The notes under the pieces are model-generated. The model was not told the origin of the DNA. It saw only the letters and a program-made list of their open reading frames with translations, and made no database searches. Shown here in pieces: positions 46,438 to 56,207 of a stretch of 64,000 nucleotides of DNA (position 1 is the first letter of the stretch; every line of letters starts with the position of its first letter). The position numbers and the translations under genes are program-made. This DNA is from Kribbella sp. NBC_01245 (GTDB taxonomy: Bacteria > Actinomycetota > Actinomycetes > Propionibacteriales > Kribbellaceae): positions 1,054,001-1,118,000 of the forward strand of contig NZ_CP108487.1 in NCBI RefSeq assembly GCF_036226525.1, read 5' to 3'.

Positions 46438-48399
46438 ATGGCACGGCAACTCAAGAGCGGCACGACCATCGGCGAGGTCGCAAGGGCCGCGCAGGTCTCG
46501 CGTTCCACGGTTTCCCGGGTGATGAACGGCCAGGCGAACGTCGCACCCGAGATCGCGGCCCGTGTCCACGCCGCCGCCGACCAACTGCGGTACCGGCCGA
46601 GCAAGCTGGCCCGCGGCCTTTCCCTGGGCCGTACCAATACCGTTGCCCTGGTGGTTCCCGACCTGGGCAACCCGATGTTCCAGCAACTCCTGCGCGGCGC
46701 CATGGCGGCGGCCGACGAGATGGGATATCGCATCCTCGTCGCTGAGACGGTGGAGAACCCGGCCCGGGAGGCCGAGGTGGCGCTGGAGGCACGTCTTCGT
46801 TGTGACGCGGTGATCCTTGCCGCTCCGAGGATGCCCGAGGAGGAGTTGCTCGCTCTCCTGCCGCAGGTGAAGCCGGCCGTGTTGTTGAACCGGCTGGTCG
46901 AGGGGGTGCCGGCCCTGACGGTTGACTACGCCATGGGGATAGGCCTGCTGGTGGATCATCTGGTGGAGAACGGTCACCAGGATCTGGCGTACGTCGCCGG
47001 GCCGCCGAGTGCCGCGTCCCACCACGTGCGGGCCAAAGCCCTGGAGGAAGCCCGGACCCGGCATCCGTTCCTGCGGGTGCGAACCATCGCGGGTGGCTCG
47101 ACGGTGGATGCCGGTTACCGGGTGGCTGACCAGGTGCTGGAATCCCGCGCCACCGCGGTCGTGGCGTTCAACGATCTGGTGGCTTTCGGCCTGCTCGCCA
47201 GGCTGAACGAGACTGGTGTCGCGGTGCCTGGGGACATCTCGGTGACGGGCTTCGACGACATCGAACTGGCGCGTTTCGCCACGCCGTCGCTGACGACCGC
47301 GGTGGTGCCACAGGCCGAGGTCGGCCGGCGCGCCTGGGCACGATTGATCGCGAGCATCGAAACGGCGGGCGTCGAGCCGGGTGAGGTCGAGGTCATCGAG
47401 CCTTCTTTGGTGGTGCGCTCGAGCACCGGACCAGTGCCCCCGGCCCGGCGCCTCGGCGCGCCTTCGTCCGGCACAGCCGGCCTGATTCACCGCAATCTGG
47501 ACAACGGGCTCACCGCCGAGTGGAAGCTCGAGGATGACGGTGCCGTGTTCGAAGGCCTCGACGTACCTCTGACGCACTACGTGAGCGGCGCGGCCATGCC
47601 GCGGGTCCACAGCCCGAGGCCGCACTTGCACCCGGTCCACTCGCTGTCCGGCCGAGCGTTGACCCTGACGAGCCCGGTGGACCATCGACACCAGTACGGG
47701 CTGTCCCTGACAGTGGCGGACGTGGATGGAACGACGTACTGGGGTGGCCGTACGTTCTTGCCCGGGCAGGGCCCGACCCTGCTGTCGAACCATGGGCGGC
47801 AGATCAGCACGCGACTGACCGTGGAGGGGACAGCCGGGCTGGTCGACCGGATCATCTGGGCCGATCAGAACGATCGCCAGCAACTGCTCGAGGAACGCCG
47901 ACTCACCGGTGTGCTCATCGCCGAAGCGGAGGCCTGGGCGTTGGGCTGGCACAGCGCGCTGACGGCGCCGTCCGGCGCGACGATCGCGAGCCCGGCCGTC
48001 AACGGCCGCCCAGGAGCCGGGTACGGCGGCATCTTCTGGCGCTTCCCCTTTGCTGAACGCACCGAGCTCCTCACCGTCGACGGCACCGGCGAGTCGGACG
48101 CGCACGGCTCGAAGTCGCCGTGGTTGGTGGTCAGTGCCCTGTACGGCGACACGTGGACGTCGGTCGTACTGGTCCAGGATGCCGAGGAGCCGCTGCCGTG
48201 GTTCGTCCGGTTGTCGGACTACGTCGGCGCCGGTCCCTCGCTGGCGTGGGACTCGGCGCGAGTGCTGGCGCCAGGCGAGACCTTCGACACCTCGTTGGTC
48301 GCGCTCGTCGTGGATCGACGGCTCAGTCAGGCGGATGCCTCCGACCTGGCGGCACTCGCCGTGGCCCGGGTGGATTCGGCACGTCGTACCGCCGGCTGA
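46438..48399 (+). CDS. LacI-family regulator fused to a PmoA-like (DUF6807) domain
   Basis: This 653-residue fusion has a LacI helix-turn-helix (IGEVARAAQVSRSTVSRVMN, about 10-29), the hinge LARGLSLGRTN, and a sugar-sensing domain (about 60-335). A C-terminal domain of about 310 residues follows. Its RPHLHPVHS, VDHRHQYGLSLTV, TYWGGRTF and NHGRQIS motifs are those of PmoA/DUF6807 proteins. The ATG directly follows the GH43 stop with no gap. It is the obvious repressor for the AACCGGTT sites. The extra domain is unusual: it might bind or process a sugar acid and so join catalysis and sensing in one chain. Confidence 0.85.
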   Translation: MARQLKSGTTIGEVARAAQVSRSTVSRVMNGQANVAPEIAARVHAAADQLRYRPSKLARGLSLGRTNTVALVVPDLGNPMFQQLLRGAMAAADEMGYRILVAETVENPAREAEVALEARLRCDAVILAAPRMPEEELLALLPQVKPAVLLNRLVEGVPALTVDYAMGIGLLVDHLVENGHQDLAYVAGPPSAASHHVRAKALEEARTRHPFLRVRTIAGGSTVDAGYRVADQVLESRATAVVAFNDLVAFGLLARLNETGVAVPGDISVTGFDDIELARFATPSLTTAVVPQAEVGRRAWARLIASIETAGVEPGEVEVIEPSLVVRSSTGPVPPARRLGAPSSGTAGLIHRNLDNGLTAEWKLEDDGAVFEGLDVPLTHYVSGAAMPRVHSPRPHLHPVHSLSGRALTLTSPVDHRHQYGLSLTVADVDGTTYWGGRTFLPGQGPTLLSNHGRQISTRLTVEGTAGLVDRIIWADQNDRQQLLEERRLTGVLIAEAEAWALGWHSALTAPSGATIASPAVNGRPGAGYGGIFWRFPFAERTELLTVDGTGESDAHGSKSPWLVVSALYGDTWTSVVLVQDAEEPLPWFVRLSDYVGAGPSLAWDSARVLAPGETFDTSLVALVVDRRLSQADASDLAALAVARVDSARRTAG

Positions 48400-48422
48400 A
48401 ATCGCCGAACCCCGGTTGGTCA

Positions 48423-48434
48423 GAAACCGGTCCC
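48423..48434. promoter_or_regulatory. Degenerate AACCGGTT operator upstream of the pectinase, distal
   Basis: GAAACCGGTCCC keeps a perfect left half and an altered right half. It lies 89 bases centre to centre from the proximal copy, nearly the same distance as the 87 bases at the ABC promoter. Confidence 0.55.
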
Positions 48435-48511
48435 TCACCCGATCGTGGTGAGAATTCCCTTCGCTGGCTGGCGAGACCTTGCCGAACAGCGAGTGCGCCA
48501 TTAGCCTCTGA

Positions 48512-48523
48512 GAAACCGGTTCC
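48512..48523. promoter_or_regulatory. AACCGGTT operator upstream of the pectinase, proximal
   Basis: GAAACCGGTTCC has a perfect AACCGGTT core and lies 61 bases before the pectinase ATG. With the distal site it places the three-domain pectinase in the same LacI-type regulon. Confidence 0.72.
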
Positions 48524-48584
48524 CCAGCAGTGGACGAAGGCTGTCCCCGACGGTTGAGCCCACCGCCCATCAGAAAGGCGAAGG

Positions 48585-51500
48585 ATGTACTTCACATCAG
48601 CTGAGCCGACCCCGCCAATCCGCCCCAAGGCCCGTTCGTTCCTCGTCGCCTGCGCCGCAGTGGCTCTGGTCAGCGTGCTCGCGACCCCCTCACCGCAGCT
48701 CGCGGCGGCCGATCCAGGTCAGTCCGCTGCGGCCGTGACGCCCGACTTCGATCGCCAAAGGCTCGCGCCTGGAGACGGCTGGGCTTCAGCCGACGGCGGT
48801 ACGACGGGCGGCGCGGACGCGGCGCCCGGCAACGTCATCGACGTCGACACCCGCGACGAGCTCGCCGCCGCGGTGCAGGGAGACGTACCCAAGATCGTCC
48901 GCGTCATCGGCGACATCGACGCACGCCGGCGGGCCGACGGCACTGCGATCAGTTGCGTCGACTATCAGCGTGACGGATACACGCTGGAGAACTACCTTCA
49001 GGCCTTCGACCCGGCGCACTGGTCCGGTCCGGCCTCAGGTCCGATGGAGCTCGCCCGCAAGGCTTCGGCAGCCGCCCAGGGCCAACAGGTGAAGATCAGG
49101 GTCGGGTCCAACACGACTCTCATCGGTGCCGGACAGGTCAGCCTGACCGGGCTGCAGGTGGACGTGGAGAAGGTCAGCAACGTCATCATCCGGAACCTGC
49201 GGATCTCCGACGCGTACGACTGCTTCCCCGGCTGGAACGGCGAGACCTGGAAGACGGAGTACGACAACCTGGTGGTGAGCGGGTCGACGCACGTGTGGCT
49301 CGACCACCTGACGCTGGACGACGGGGAGACCGTCGACGCGGAGCAGCCGGAGTACTTCGGACAGCGCTTCCTGCGGCACGACGGCCTGCTGGACGTGGTG
49401 CGCCAGGCCGACCTGGTCACGATCTCGTGGAGCCGGCTGGCCGGCCACGACAAGTCCATGCTGTGGGGCAACGGCGACACGGTCACCGCCGACCGCGGCA
49501 AAATCCGCGTCACCCTGCACCACAACGAATTCGTGGACCTGGTCCAGCGCGCGCCCCGGCTGCGGTTCGGCCAAGCGCACGTTTACGACAACCTCTACCG
49601 GGTGACCGACCCGGCCCACTATGAGTACTCGTGGGGCGTCGGTGTCGAGTCGAGCATCATCGCCCGGCAGAACACGTTCGAGCTCGCGGCAGGCGTCGAG
49701 GCGGCCGACATCATCCACGGCTGGGGCGGCACCGGCATCGATGCGGTTGGGACCTGGGTGAACGGCCGCGAGACCGACGTGCTCGCCGCCTACAACGCTG
49801 CCCACCCCGAGGCGCCGCTGTCCGGCGTCGTCGCAGGTACGGCCGGCCCGCACGGCGTCATCCAGCCCGCGGATCTCGCGCGGCAGGCGGTTGAATCGTG
49901 GGCAGGAGCAGGCCGGCTGAGTGCCGGAGCGGACCCGACCGATCCGAACGTGGCCGCCGCCGCGCTGCTCACATCGATGGGCGCTCCCTCGACCACGAGT
50001 ACCGACGGCCCAGTGTGGTCGCCGCTGGCAACTGGATTCGCCTCAACGGCAGACGCCGAGCACCCCCGCGGGACGACTGGAGGCACCGGCGGCCGGACGG
50101 TCACCGTCACCACGGCGGCAGAGTTGGCCCGCGCGGCCGTCAGCCCGGAGCCGCTGACGATCCTGGTCAGCGGAGAGATCGCCGTGCAGCCATGGGGCTC
50201 CATGATCAAGGTCGCCGCTGACAAGACGATCGCGGGCATCGGACGTAACGCTGCCCTGGTCGGAGGCGGCCTGTTCGTTGACCGTGTGGACAACGTCATC
50301 ATCCGCAACCTGGTGTTCCGGGATTCCTATATCCCGGGCGACTGGGACGGTAAGCGGCCCGACAACGACAACGACGGCATCCGGGTCGACACGTCCAGCC
50401 ACGTCTGGATCGACCACAACGAGTTCGCCCGGTTGGGCGACGGGCTGGTCGACGTACGGAAGGACTCGACCGCCGTAACCCTGTCGTGGAACGTGTTCCG
50501 GGACCACAACAAGGCGATCGGCGTCGGCTGGACGAGCAACGTCGTCACCACGATCACGTTGCACCACAACTGGATCACCAACACCTACCAGCGCAACGCG
50601 AGCATCGACAACGTGGCCGCGGGCCATCTCTACAACAACTACCTCGACGGCATCGGCCAGTACGGGACGATGTCGCGGGGAGCGTCGCGGCTGGTCGTCG
50701 AGAACAGCGTGTACGCGAACGCGGAGGACCCGATCGTCGTCAAGGATCCGGCTTCGAAGCTGCACTCCCGCGGCAACCGGTTCACCGGAACGCACGGGCG
50801 TCGCGACAACACCGGCCCGACCTTCGACCCCGCCTCCTTCTACGCCTACAACGCTGATCCCGTGGATGGCGTGGCCGGCCTGGTGATGGCTCACGCGGGA
50901 ACGATGGCCACCGATGAAGTGGTCGGCGATCAGGTGCGCGTGGCGCTCGACGGCTCGGGTGACACGGCAAGCATCAGTGCCGCGGTCGGCGCGGCCGCAC
51001 GGGCGAACCACCCGGTCACGGTGCTCGTTGCGCCAGGCAACTACCGGGAGATCGTACGGCTCTGGCCGGACGCGGACGGTGTCACGATCCGGGGCGAGAG
51101 CGGAAACCCGGCCGATGCGATCCTCCAGTACGACCTGCCGGCCGGCGGAGCGAAGTTCTACGGCGGGACGTACGGCGCGAATCTTTCCGCCACCCTCGGG
51201 AGCCTCGCGGCGAACGTGCGGTTCGAGGACCTGACGATCCTCAACGCCTACGACGAGAAGGCGAACGGATCGAGCCAGGCGCTGGCCCTGCGAACGACCG
51301 GCGATCGCACCATGCTCGACAATGTCCGGCTGCTGGGCAACCAGGACACCTATCTCGCCGACACACCGAGAAAGGATGTGATCTCCCGGGTCTACGTCCG
51401 CCACTCCTTCATCGAGGGCGATGTGGACTTCGTCTACGGTCGCGCCACCGCGGTGTTCGACCGGTCGACCATCAACTCGGTCGACCGCGGCTCCAGGGTC

Positions 51501-51881
51501 AACGGCTACGTCACGGCTGCCTCAACCCCCGAGGGGCGGCGCGGGTTCCTGTTCACCGAATGCCGCTTCGTCTCCGAGGCGGCTCCGGGCACGGTGTTCT
51601 TGGGCCGGCCCTGGCACCCGAGCAGCGACCCATTGGTCGACCCCGCCGTGGTGGTCCGTGAATCCTGGCTCGGTGCCCATATCGGCACACCGGCCTGGAC
51701 CGACATGAGTGGCTACTCCTGGCGGGATGCGGAGTTCTTCGAGCACGCCAACACCGGCCCAGGGGCGGTGGGCGACGAGCCCGTCGACGGTCGGCCCCAG
51801 CTCAAAGGGACGGAGGCCAAGGCGCATACGCCCGCGGCCTACCTGAACGGCACCGACGGCTGGGCGCCCTGGCGTAGTTGA
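48585..51881 (+). CDS. Secreted three-domain pectinase: PL1 pectate lyase, PL1-like, CE8 pectinesterase
   Basis: This 1098-residue exported protein has a signal peptide (about 1-43) and three modules. The first PL1 beta-helix (about 75-450) has LVTISWSRLAGHDKSMLWG and RAPRLRFGQAHVYDN, with the catalytic arginine in place. The second (about 515-780) has VTLSWNVFRDHNKAIGVG. Its matching motif reads QRNASIDNVAAGHLYNNY, with aspartate where the second arginine is expected. The CE8 domain (about 800-1075) has GNQDTYLA, EGDVDFVYG (nucleophile Asp) and FLGRPWHP. Such a chain could remove methyl esters and cut the exposed polygalacturonate. A GAAAGGCGAAGG site precedes the ATG. Confidence 0.92.
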   Translation: MYFTSAEPTPPIRPKARSFLVACAAVALVSVLATPSPQLAAADPGQSAAAVTPDFDRQRLAPGDGWASADGGTTGGADAAPGNVIDVDTRDELAAAVQGDVPKIVRVIGDIDARRRADGTAISCVDYQRDGYTLENYLQAFDPAHWSGPASGPMELARKASAAAQGQQVKIRVGSNTTLIGAGQVSLTGLQVDVEKVSNVIIRNLRISDAYDCFPGWNGETWKTEYDNLVVSGSTHVWLDHLTLDDGETVDAEQPEYFGQRFLRHDGLLDVVRQADLVTISWSRLAGHDKSMLWGNGDTVTADRGKIRVTLHHNEFVDLVQRAPRLRFGQAHVYDNLYRVTDPAHYEYSWGVGVESSIIARQNTFELAAGVEAADIIHGWGGTGIDAVGTWVNGRETDVLAAYNAAHPEAPLSGVVAGTAGPHGVIQPADLARQAVESWAGAGRLSAGADPTDPNVAAAALLTSMGAPSTTSTDGPVWSPLATGFASTADAEHPRGTTGGTGGRTVTVTTAAELARAAVSPEPLTILVSGEIAVQPWGSMIKVAADKTIAGIGRNAALVGGGLFVDRVDNVIIRNLVFRDSYIPGDWDGKRPDNDNDGIRVDTSSHVWIDHNEFARLGDGLVDVRKDSTAVTLSWNVFRDHNKAIGVGWTSNVVTTITLHHNWITNTYQRNASIDNVAAGHLYNNYLDGIGQYGTMSRGASRLVVENSVYANAEDPIVVKDPASKLHSRGNRFTGTHGRRDNTGPTFDPASFYAYNADPVDGVAGLVMAHAGTMATDEVVGDQVRVALDGSGDTASISAAVGAAARANHPVTVLVAPGNYREIVRLWPDADGVTIRGESGNPADAILQYDLPAGGAKFYGGTYGANLSATLGSLAANVRFEDLTILNAYDEKANGSSQALALRTTGDRTMLDNVRLLGNQDTYLADTPRKDVISRVYVRHSFIEGDVDFVYGRATAVFDRSTINSVDRGSRVNGYVTAASTPEGRRGFLFTECRFVSEAAPGTVFLGRPWHPSSDPLVDPAVVVRESWLGAHIGTPAWTDMSGYSWRDAEFFEHANTGPGAVGDEPVDGRPQLKGTEAKAHTPAAYLNGTDGWAPWRS

Positions 51882-51891
51882 CGTTTCGCGG

Positions 51892-51922
51892 CAGGCTCCG
51901 GGAGTTCGGCTCCCGGAGCCTG
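51892..51922. terminator. Stem-loop between pectinase and acetylesterase genes
   Basis: A perfect 13-bp inverted repeat (CAGGCTCCGGGAG and complement) with a 5-base loop begins 10 bases after the pectinase stop. No U-tract follows. It may partly terminate or stabilise the pectinase transcript while allowing readthrough to the esterase. Confidence 0.65.
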
Positions 51923-52000
51923 TGTCGCCGGACCGCTCGGGTCCGGCTCGTGGTACCGCCCGCGTCAACCGACGGGCGCCATCGACGGAAAGGATTCGAC

Positions 52001-52849
52001 ATGCGATTCCAACGTAACGCGGTGAGGCGATGGGTCCCGATCGTGCTCACCTCGGCGATGCTCGTTGTCGCCGCCGCCGGCCCAGCTTCGGCACAGTCGG
52101 CCCGCCCGGACAGCGAACGACCGTTCACGGTCTTCGTCGCGGGTGACTCGACCGCCTCGATCTACGCGGCGGCCGAGGCGCCCCGCACCGGATGGGGGCA
52201 AGCTCTTCCGCTCTTCCTCAACCACGACGTACGCGTCGACGACGAGGCGATCGCTGGTGCCAGTTCCAAGAGCTTCATCGCCCTCGGCGGCCTGTCCCGC
52301 ATCGCGTCCAAGATCCGGCCGGGCGATTATCTGCTCATCTCCTTCGGCCACAACGACGAGAAGATCACCGATCCCGCTCGGGGAACCGATCCGTACACCA
52401 CCTACCAGGACTATCTGACGCAGTACGTCGAGACCGCGCGGGCCCACGGCGCGACACCGGTGCTGGTGACGTCGGTAGAGCGCCGACGCTTCTCGGGCGA
52501 CACCGCCGTACCGAGCCATGGCGAATATCCGGCAGCCATGAAGAAACTCGGTGAGACCTTGAACGTCGCCGTCATCGACCTGTCCGCGCTCAGCATGAAC
52601 CAGTGGCAGGAGCTGGGACCGGAGCGGACCAAGGATCACTTCCTCTGGCTGGCCCCGGGGGAGAACCCCAACTACCCGGAAGGGATCATCGACAACACCC
52701 ACTTCCGTGCCCATGGCGCCATCGAGGTGGCGCGCATCGTCGCGGCCCGGCTGAAGGACCAGCGCATCCTCCACCCCGACGCCGTCACCAGGCTCGGCGA
52801 CCCGATCGACGAGAGCGCCATCACCTGGCCGGACCAGCGCCCCACCTGA
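52001..52849 (+). CDS. Secreted rhamnogalacturonan acetylesterase-like SGNH hydrolase (CE12)
   Basis: This 282-residue exported SGNH esterase has a signal peptide (about 1-32). TVFVAGDSTASIYAAAEAPR (block I serine) is typical of rhamnogalacturonan acetylesterases. DEAIAGASSKSFI (block II), LLISFGHNDEK (block III Asn) and IIDNTHFRAHGA (Asp-x-x-His, block V) follow. It would remove acetyl groups from rhamnogalacturonan and open pectin to the lyases. ATG 52001 has AAAGGA six bases upstream. No AACCGGTT site lies directly before it, so it probably depends on readthrough from the pectinase gene. Confidence 0.9.
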   Translation: MRFQRNAVRRWVPIVLTSAMLVVAAAGPASAQSARPDSERPFTVFVAGDSTASIYAAAEAPRTGWGQALPLFLNHDVRVDDEAIAGASSKSFIALGGLSRIASKIRPGDYLLISFGHNDEKITDPARGTDPYTTYQDYLTQYVETARAHGATPVLVTSVERRRFSGDTAVPSHGEYPAAMKKLGETLNVAVIDLSALSMNQWQELGPERTKDHFLWLAPGENPNYPEGIIDNTHFRAHGAIEVARIVAARLKDQRILHPDAVTRLGDPIDESAITWPDQRPT

Positions 52850-52872
52850 GCTCGCCGGGCTTGACGGCCGCG

Positions 52873-54135
52873 CTAGTTGCCCTGGGCAACTGTATGGCCC
52901 GACGCTGCCGGCTCGGTCTCGTAGTCCTCGAGATTCCGCAGGTGGCGAATCGGGCTGGCCCAAACCAGCAGTGGCCCGAGCAACATCAAGGGCGCAGTGA
53001 GCAGCAGTGTCGTCCGTACGCCGATCACCTCCGCCAGCCCGCCGGCGGCCAACCCACCGGCCGGGATCAACCCCCAGGACACGAACCGTACGGTCGCCAT
53101 CACCCGCGACAACAGTTCCGGCGGGCTGGCCACCTGGCGGTAGGTGCGAGTCACTACGCTGCCCGGCACGACCGACCCGGCGAACAGGCAGTTGCCGACG
53201 GCAAACAAGATCCAGCCGGTCAAACCGTGCCCCCACGGGATGATCGTGGCCGCCACGGCGCCAAGCACCCCTTCGGCGAGCAGTACCCGCGCCGAGCCGA
53301 TCCGCCGGACCAGCCACGGAGTAAGTGACGCGAAAACCAGCGCGCCCACGCCTTCGGTTGCCAGCAGGAGTCCCACCACTCCGGGCGGGGCTTCGAGATT
53401 CCGCACCAGGTAGACGGCGAACAGCGCCAGCTGCGCGCCGCATACGAAGTTGACGACGCAGGCCCACCAGGTCGCGGGAGCCATCACCGGATGGCGGGAC
53501 ACGAACCGCCATCCGTCGGCGATCATGGCCCGCATACTCGTACGCGCTTCGCCAGAGTCCACCGGATTGCGTTCAGGGAGCCGCCGAAGCAGCACGGCGG
53601 ACGCGACGTACGACACGGCGTCGACGAACAACGCCGGCACCGCGCCCATCAGCTGGACGAGCAAACCGCCCAGGGACGGTCCACCCAGCTGTGTCACCGC
53701 GTGGGTGCCCGACATCAGGCTGTTGCGTGCGTTGAGCTCGTCCTTCGGAACCACCGAAACCATGAACGTCGAACTGGCGGCGAAGAACAGGACCTCGGCG
53801 AAGTTGATGACCAGGGCGGTCGCGACGAGTTGACCGATGGAGAGGTAGCCGAGCCACCACACGACGGGAACCGACGCGATCGCGAGGGCCCGGACGAGGT
53901 CGCAGGCGATCTGCGTACGACGGAGGGGGAGCCGCTGGGTGATGACCCCGGCGGGCAGGCCGATCAGGGCCCAGGCGAGGTACGACGCGGCCGCGACCAG
54001 GCCGAGCTGGAACGGCGTCGCGTCGAGCACCGTGACCGCGGTCAGCGGCAGCGCGACGGCGGTCACCGCCGTGCCCGTGCTGCTGAGCGTGCTCGCGCCC
54101 CAGTAGTTCCAGAACGCCCCGGCGTCGCGCCTCAT
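52873..54135 (-). CDS. MFS transporter (drug-exporter type)
   Basis: This 420-residue membrane protein has about twelve helices and the MFS pattern AGVITQRLPLRRTQIACDLV (loop 2-3). Its start FWNYWGASTLSSTGTAVTAV is typical of enterobactin-exporter-like members. It is divergent from the HxlR-type regulator gene, with a dyad between them. It probably exports a toxic small molecule or oxidant; no substrate is evident. Confidence 0.9.
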   Translation of the reverse strand: MRRDAGAFWNYWGASTLSSTGTAVTAVALPLTAVTVLDATPFQLGLVAAASYLAWALIGLPAGVITQRLPLRRTQIACDLVRALAIASVPVVWWLGYLSIGQLVATALVINFAEVLFFAASSTFMVSVVPKDELNARNSLMSGTHAVTQLGGPSLGGLLVQLMGAVPALFVDAVSYVASAVLLRRLPERNPVDSGEARTSMRAMIADGWRFVSRHPVMAPATWWACVVNFVCGAQLALFAVYLVRNLEAPPGVVGLLLATEGVGALVFASLTPWLVRRIGSARVLLAEGVLGAVAATIIPWGHGLTGWILFAVGNCLFAGSVVPGSVVTRTYRQVASPPELLSRVMATVRFVSWGLIPAGGLAAGGLAEVIGVRTTLLLTAPLMLLGPLLVWASPIRHLRNLEDYETEPAASGHTVAQGN

Positions 54136-54153
54136 CCTGCCCCCTGTCTGAGT

Positions 54154-54172
54154 GGGTTCCGAATTGGAACCC
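54154..54172. promoter_or_regulatory. Operator-like dyad between MFS and HxlR-peroxiredoxin genes
   Basis: GGGTTCC and GGAACCC flank a 5-base GAATT spacer. The perfect 7-bp dyad lies 19 bases before the MFS ATG and 50 bases before the regulator GTG. It is the obvious binding site for the HxlR-type protein. Confidence 0.65.
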
Positions 54173-54221
54173 TATGCGATGATGGCGGTCGACGCCACGC
54201 CGATTCCCAGGAGCTGACTCC

Positions 54222-55091
54222 GTGCGCCACGAGGATCTTGCCGAGACCGACTGCGGTATCGCGCAGGCACTGGGCGTGGTCGGCGATTGGCAGACGTTGC
54301 TGGTGGTCCGGGAAACCGCCGCTGGGGTGACCCGGTTCGACGCCCTGCAACGCGAGCTCGGTATCAGCCGACGCGCGCTCGCGGAGAAGCTGGCCCGCCT
54401 GGTGGAGCAGGGGATTCTGCAGCGGCGCGCGTACTCAGATCGGCCGCCGCGATACGACTACGTCTTGACGTCGATGGGTGAAGGACTGCTGCCGGTGCTG
54501 CTCGCGCTGCAGGACTTCGGCACGCGGTATGTGATGGGCGACGGTTCGGCCAGCGCCGCACCGGCGAGCCTCGAGGTTCAGCGCCTCGAGCGACTTGTCG
54601 GCACCCGGCTGCCGTCTCTGGAACTGGTTGGTCACGATGGGGGACCCGTGGTGCTGCCAGGCGACCGGCCGACGGTGTTGTTCTTCTTCCCGGCGGCTTG
54701 GCCGCCACACGCGAACGGCTATCCGCCAGGATGGGGCGATATCCCGGGCGCTCGCGGCTGTACGTTGGAGTGCCTGTCCTTCGCCAAGGCCCACGACGAA
54801 TTCGTGGCCGCAGGCGCTCAGGTGATCGGTGTGAGCAGCCAGCGGCCCGACCAACAGGCGGCCTTCGCAGCTCACGCGAAGCTGCCCTACCTGCTCGCCT
54901 CGGACCAAGACGGCCGCGCGGCAACCGCGTTGAGGTTGCCGGTGTTCCGTGCCAGCGGCGGCGAATGGCTCAAGCGCGTCACGATCCTCATCGACCACGA
55001 TGGCGTCGTACGGCACGTGCAAGCCCCGATCACCGACCCGCAGGGTGCAGTCCAGGAGATGCTCGCAGTCGTGAGCACTGGCAGCCGCTGA
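54222..55091 (+). CDS. HxlR-type regulator fused to a peroxiredoxin/redoxin domain
   Basis: This 289-residue fusion has an HxlR winged helix in residues 1-105: [20 protein letters not shown], then [20 protein letters not shown]. An AhpC/TSA-type thioredoxin fold follows from about 120. [20 protein letters not shown] opens it, [20 protein letters not shown] is the active-site strand, and [18 protein letters not shown] holds two cysteines at the position of the peroxidatic cysteine. It starts at GTG 54222. A redox reading by the C-terminal domain could control DNA binding by the N-terminal one, and so the divergent MFS gene. Confidence 0.85.
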   Translation: MRHEDLAETDCGIAQALGVVGDWQTLLVVRETAAGVTRFDALQRELGISRRALAEKLARLVEQGILQRRAYSDRPPRYDYVLTSMGEGLLPVLLALQDFGTRYVMGDGSASAAPASLEVQRLERLVGTRLPSLELVGHDGGPVVLPGDRPTVLFFFPAAWPPHANGYPPGWGDIPGARGCTLECLSFAKAHDEFVAAGAQVIGVSSQRPDQQAAFAAHAKLPYLLASDQDGRAATALRLPVFRASGGEWLKRVTILIDHDGVVRHVQAPITDPQGAVQEMLAVVSTGSR

Positions 55092-55184
55092 GGTCTCCGC
55101 TATCGACCGGTGGTGGCGAGGCTTTGGGGGAGTGTGTTGCGGGCGCCGGCTGTGATGCCGTGGGGGCTCGCGGTGTTGATGTGT

Positions 55185-55612
<428 letters not shown>

Positions 55613-55633
55613 TGAGCGGAGGGTTCGTAGCGG

Positions 55634-56038
55634 CTAATCGGCCGCGACCTGGACGGCGCTCAGGAGGCTCGACAGGCTGGCCGGGTGGGCCATCGTCAAG
55701 TCTGCGAGATCGCTGGGCCGGACCCAGCGAAGATCGTCGTGCTCCTCGGGTGCGGCGTTGACAGGTTCTCCGTCCCAGCGCGTGACGAGGAACGCGTGCA
55801 TGTCGAGGGTGGGGTCACTGACCGTCATCGGGATGGGTACGGGGTCGTGGACGTGGACACCGAGTTCTTCGAGGCATTCCCGACTGACGGCTTGATGAGG
55901 CAACTCGCCCGACTCGACATGCCCGCCGACGAGGTCCCAGCAGTCGGGATACCACCGACGCGATGGGTGGCGATGCACCAGGAGCACGAGACCGTCGCGC
56001 ACAAGTACAGCGACTGAGATCGGAATCTTGGCGACCAT
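55634..56038 (-). CDS. NUDIX hydrolase
   Basis: This 134-residue pyrophosphohydrolase has a NUDIX box [20 protein letters not shown] followed by ELGV (about 38-61), close to the G-x5-E-x7-REUXEE consensus. It would hydrolyse a nucleoside diphosphate linked to another group; the substrate is open. It ends 57 bases before the aldo/keto reductase remnant begins, so the remnant's missing half may have been replaced by this gene. Confidence 0.88.
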   Translation of the reverse strand: MVAKIPISVAVLVRDGLVLLVHRHPSRRWYPDCWDLVGGHVESGELPHQAVSRECLEELGVHVHDPVPIPMTVSDPTLDMHAFLVTRWDGEPVNAAPEEHDDLRWVRPSDLADLTMAHPASLSSLLSAVQVAAD

Positions 56039-56207
56039 GCTTGCACCCTAGGCGCGAACGCACTCTCATCCCGCGTTGGACGAGCGGCGTACAGCGACGT
56101 CACATTGGCGCGGCGCGACGGGTTCACTCATCTGTTTCGACTCGTCGACGCCCATTCCCCAGAAGCGCGATGCAGCCCGGCTGGCATCCTGGTGCACGTC
56201 TCCGGCC

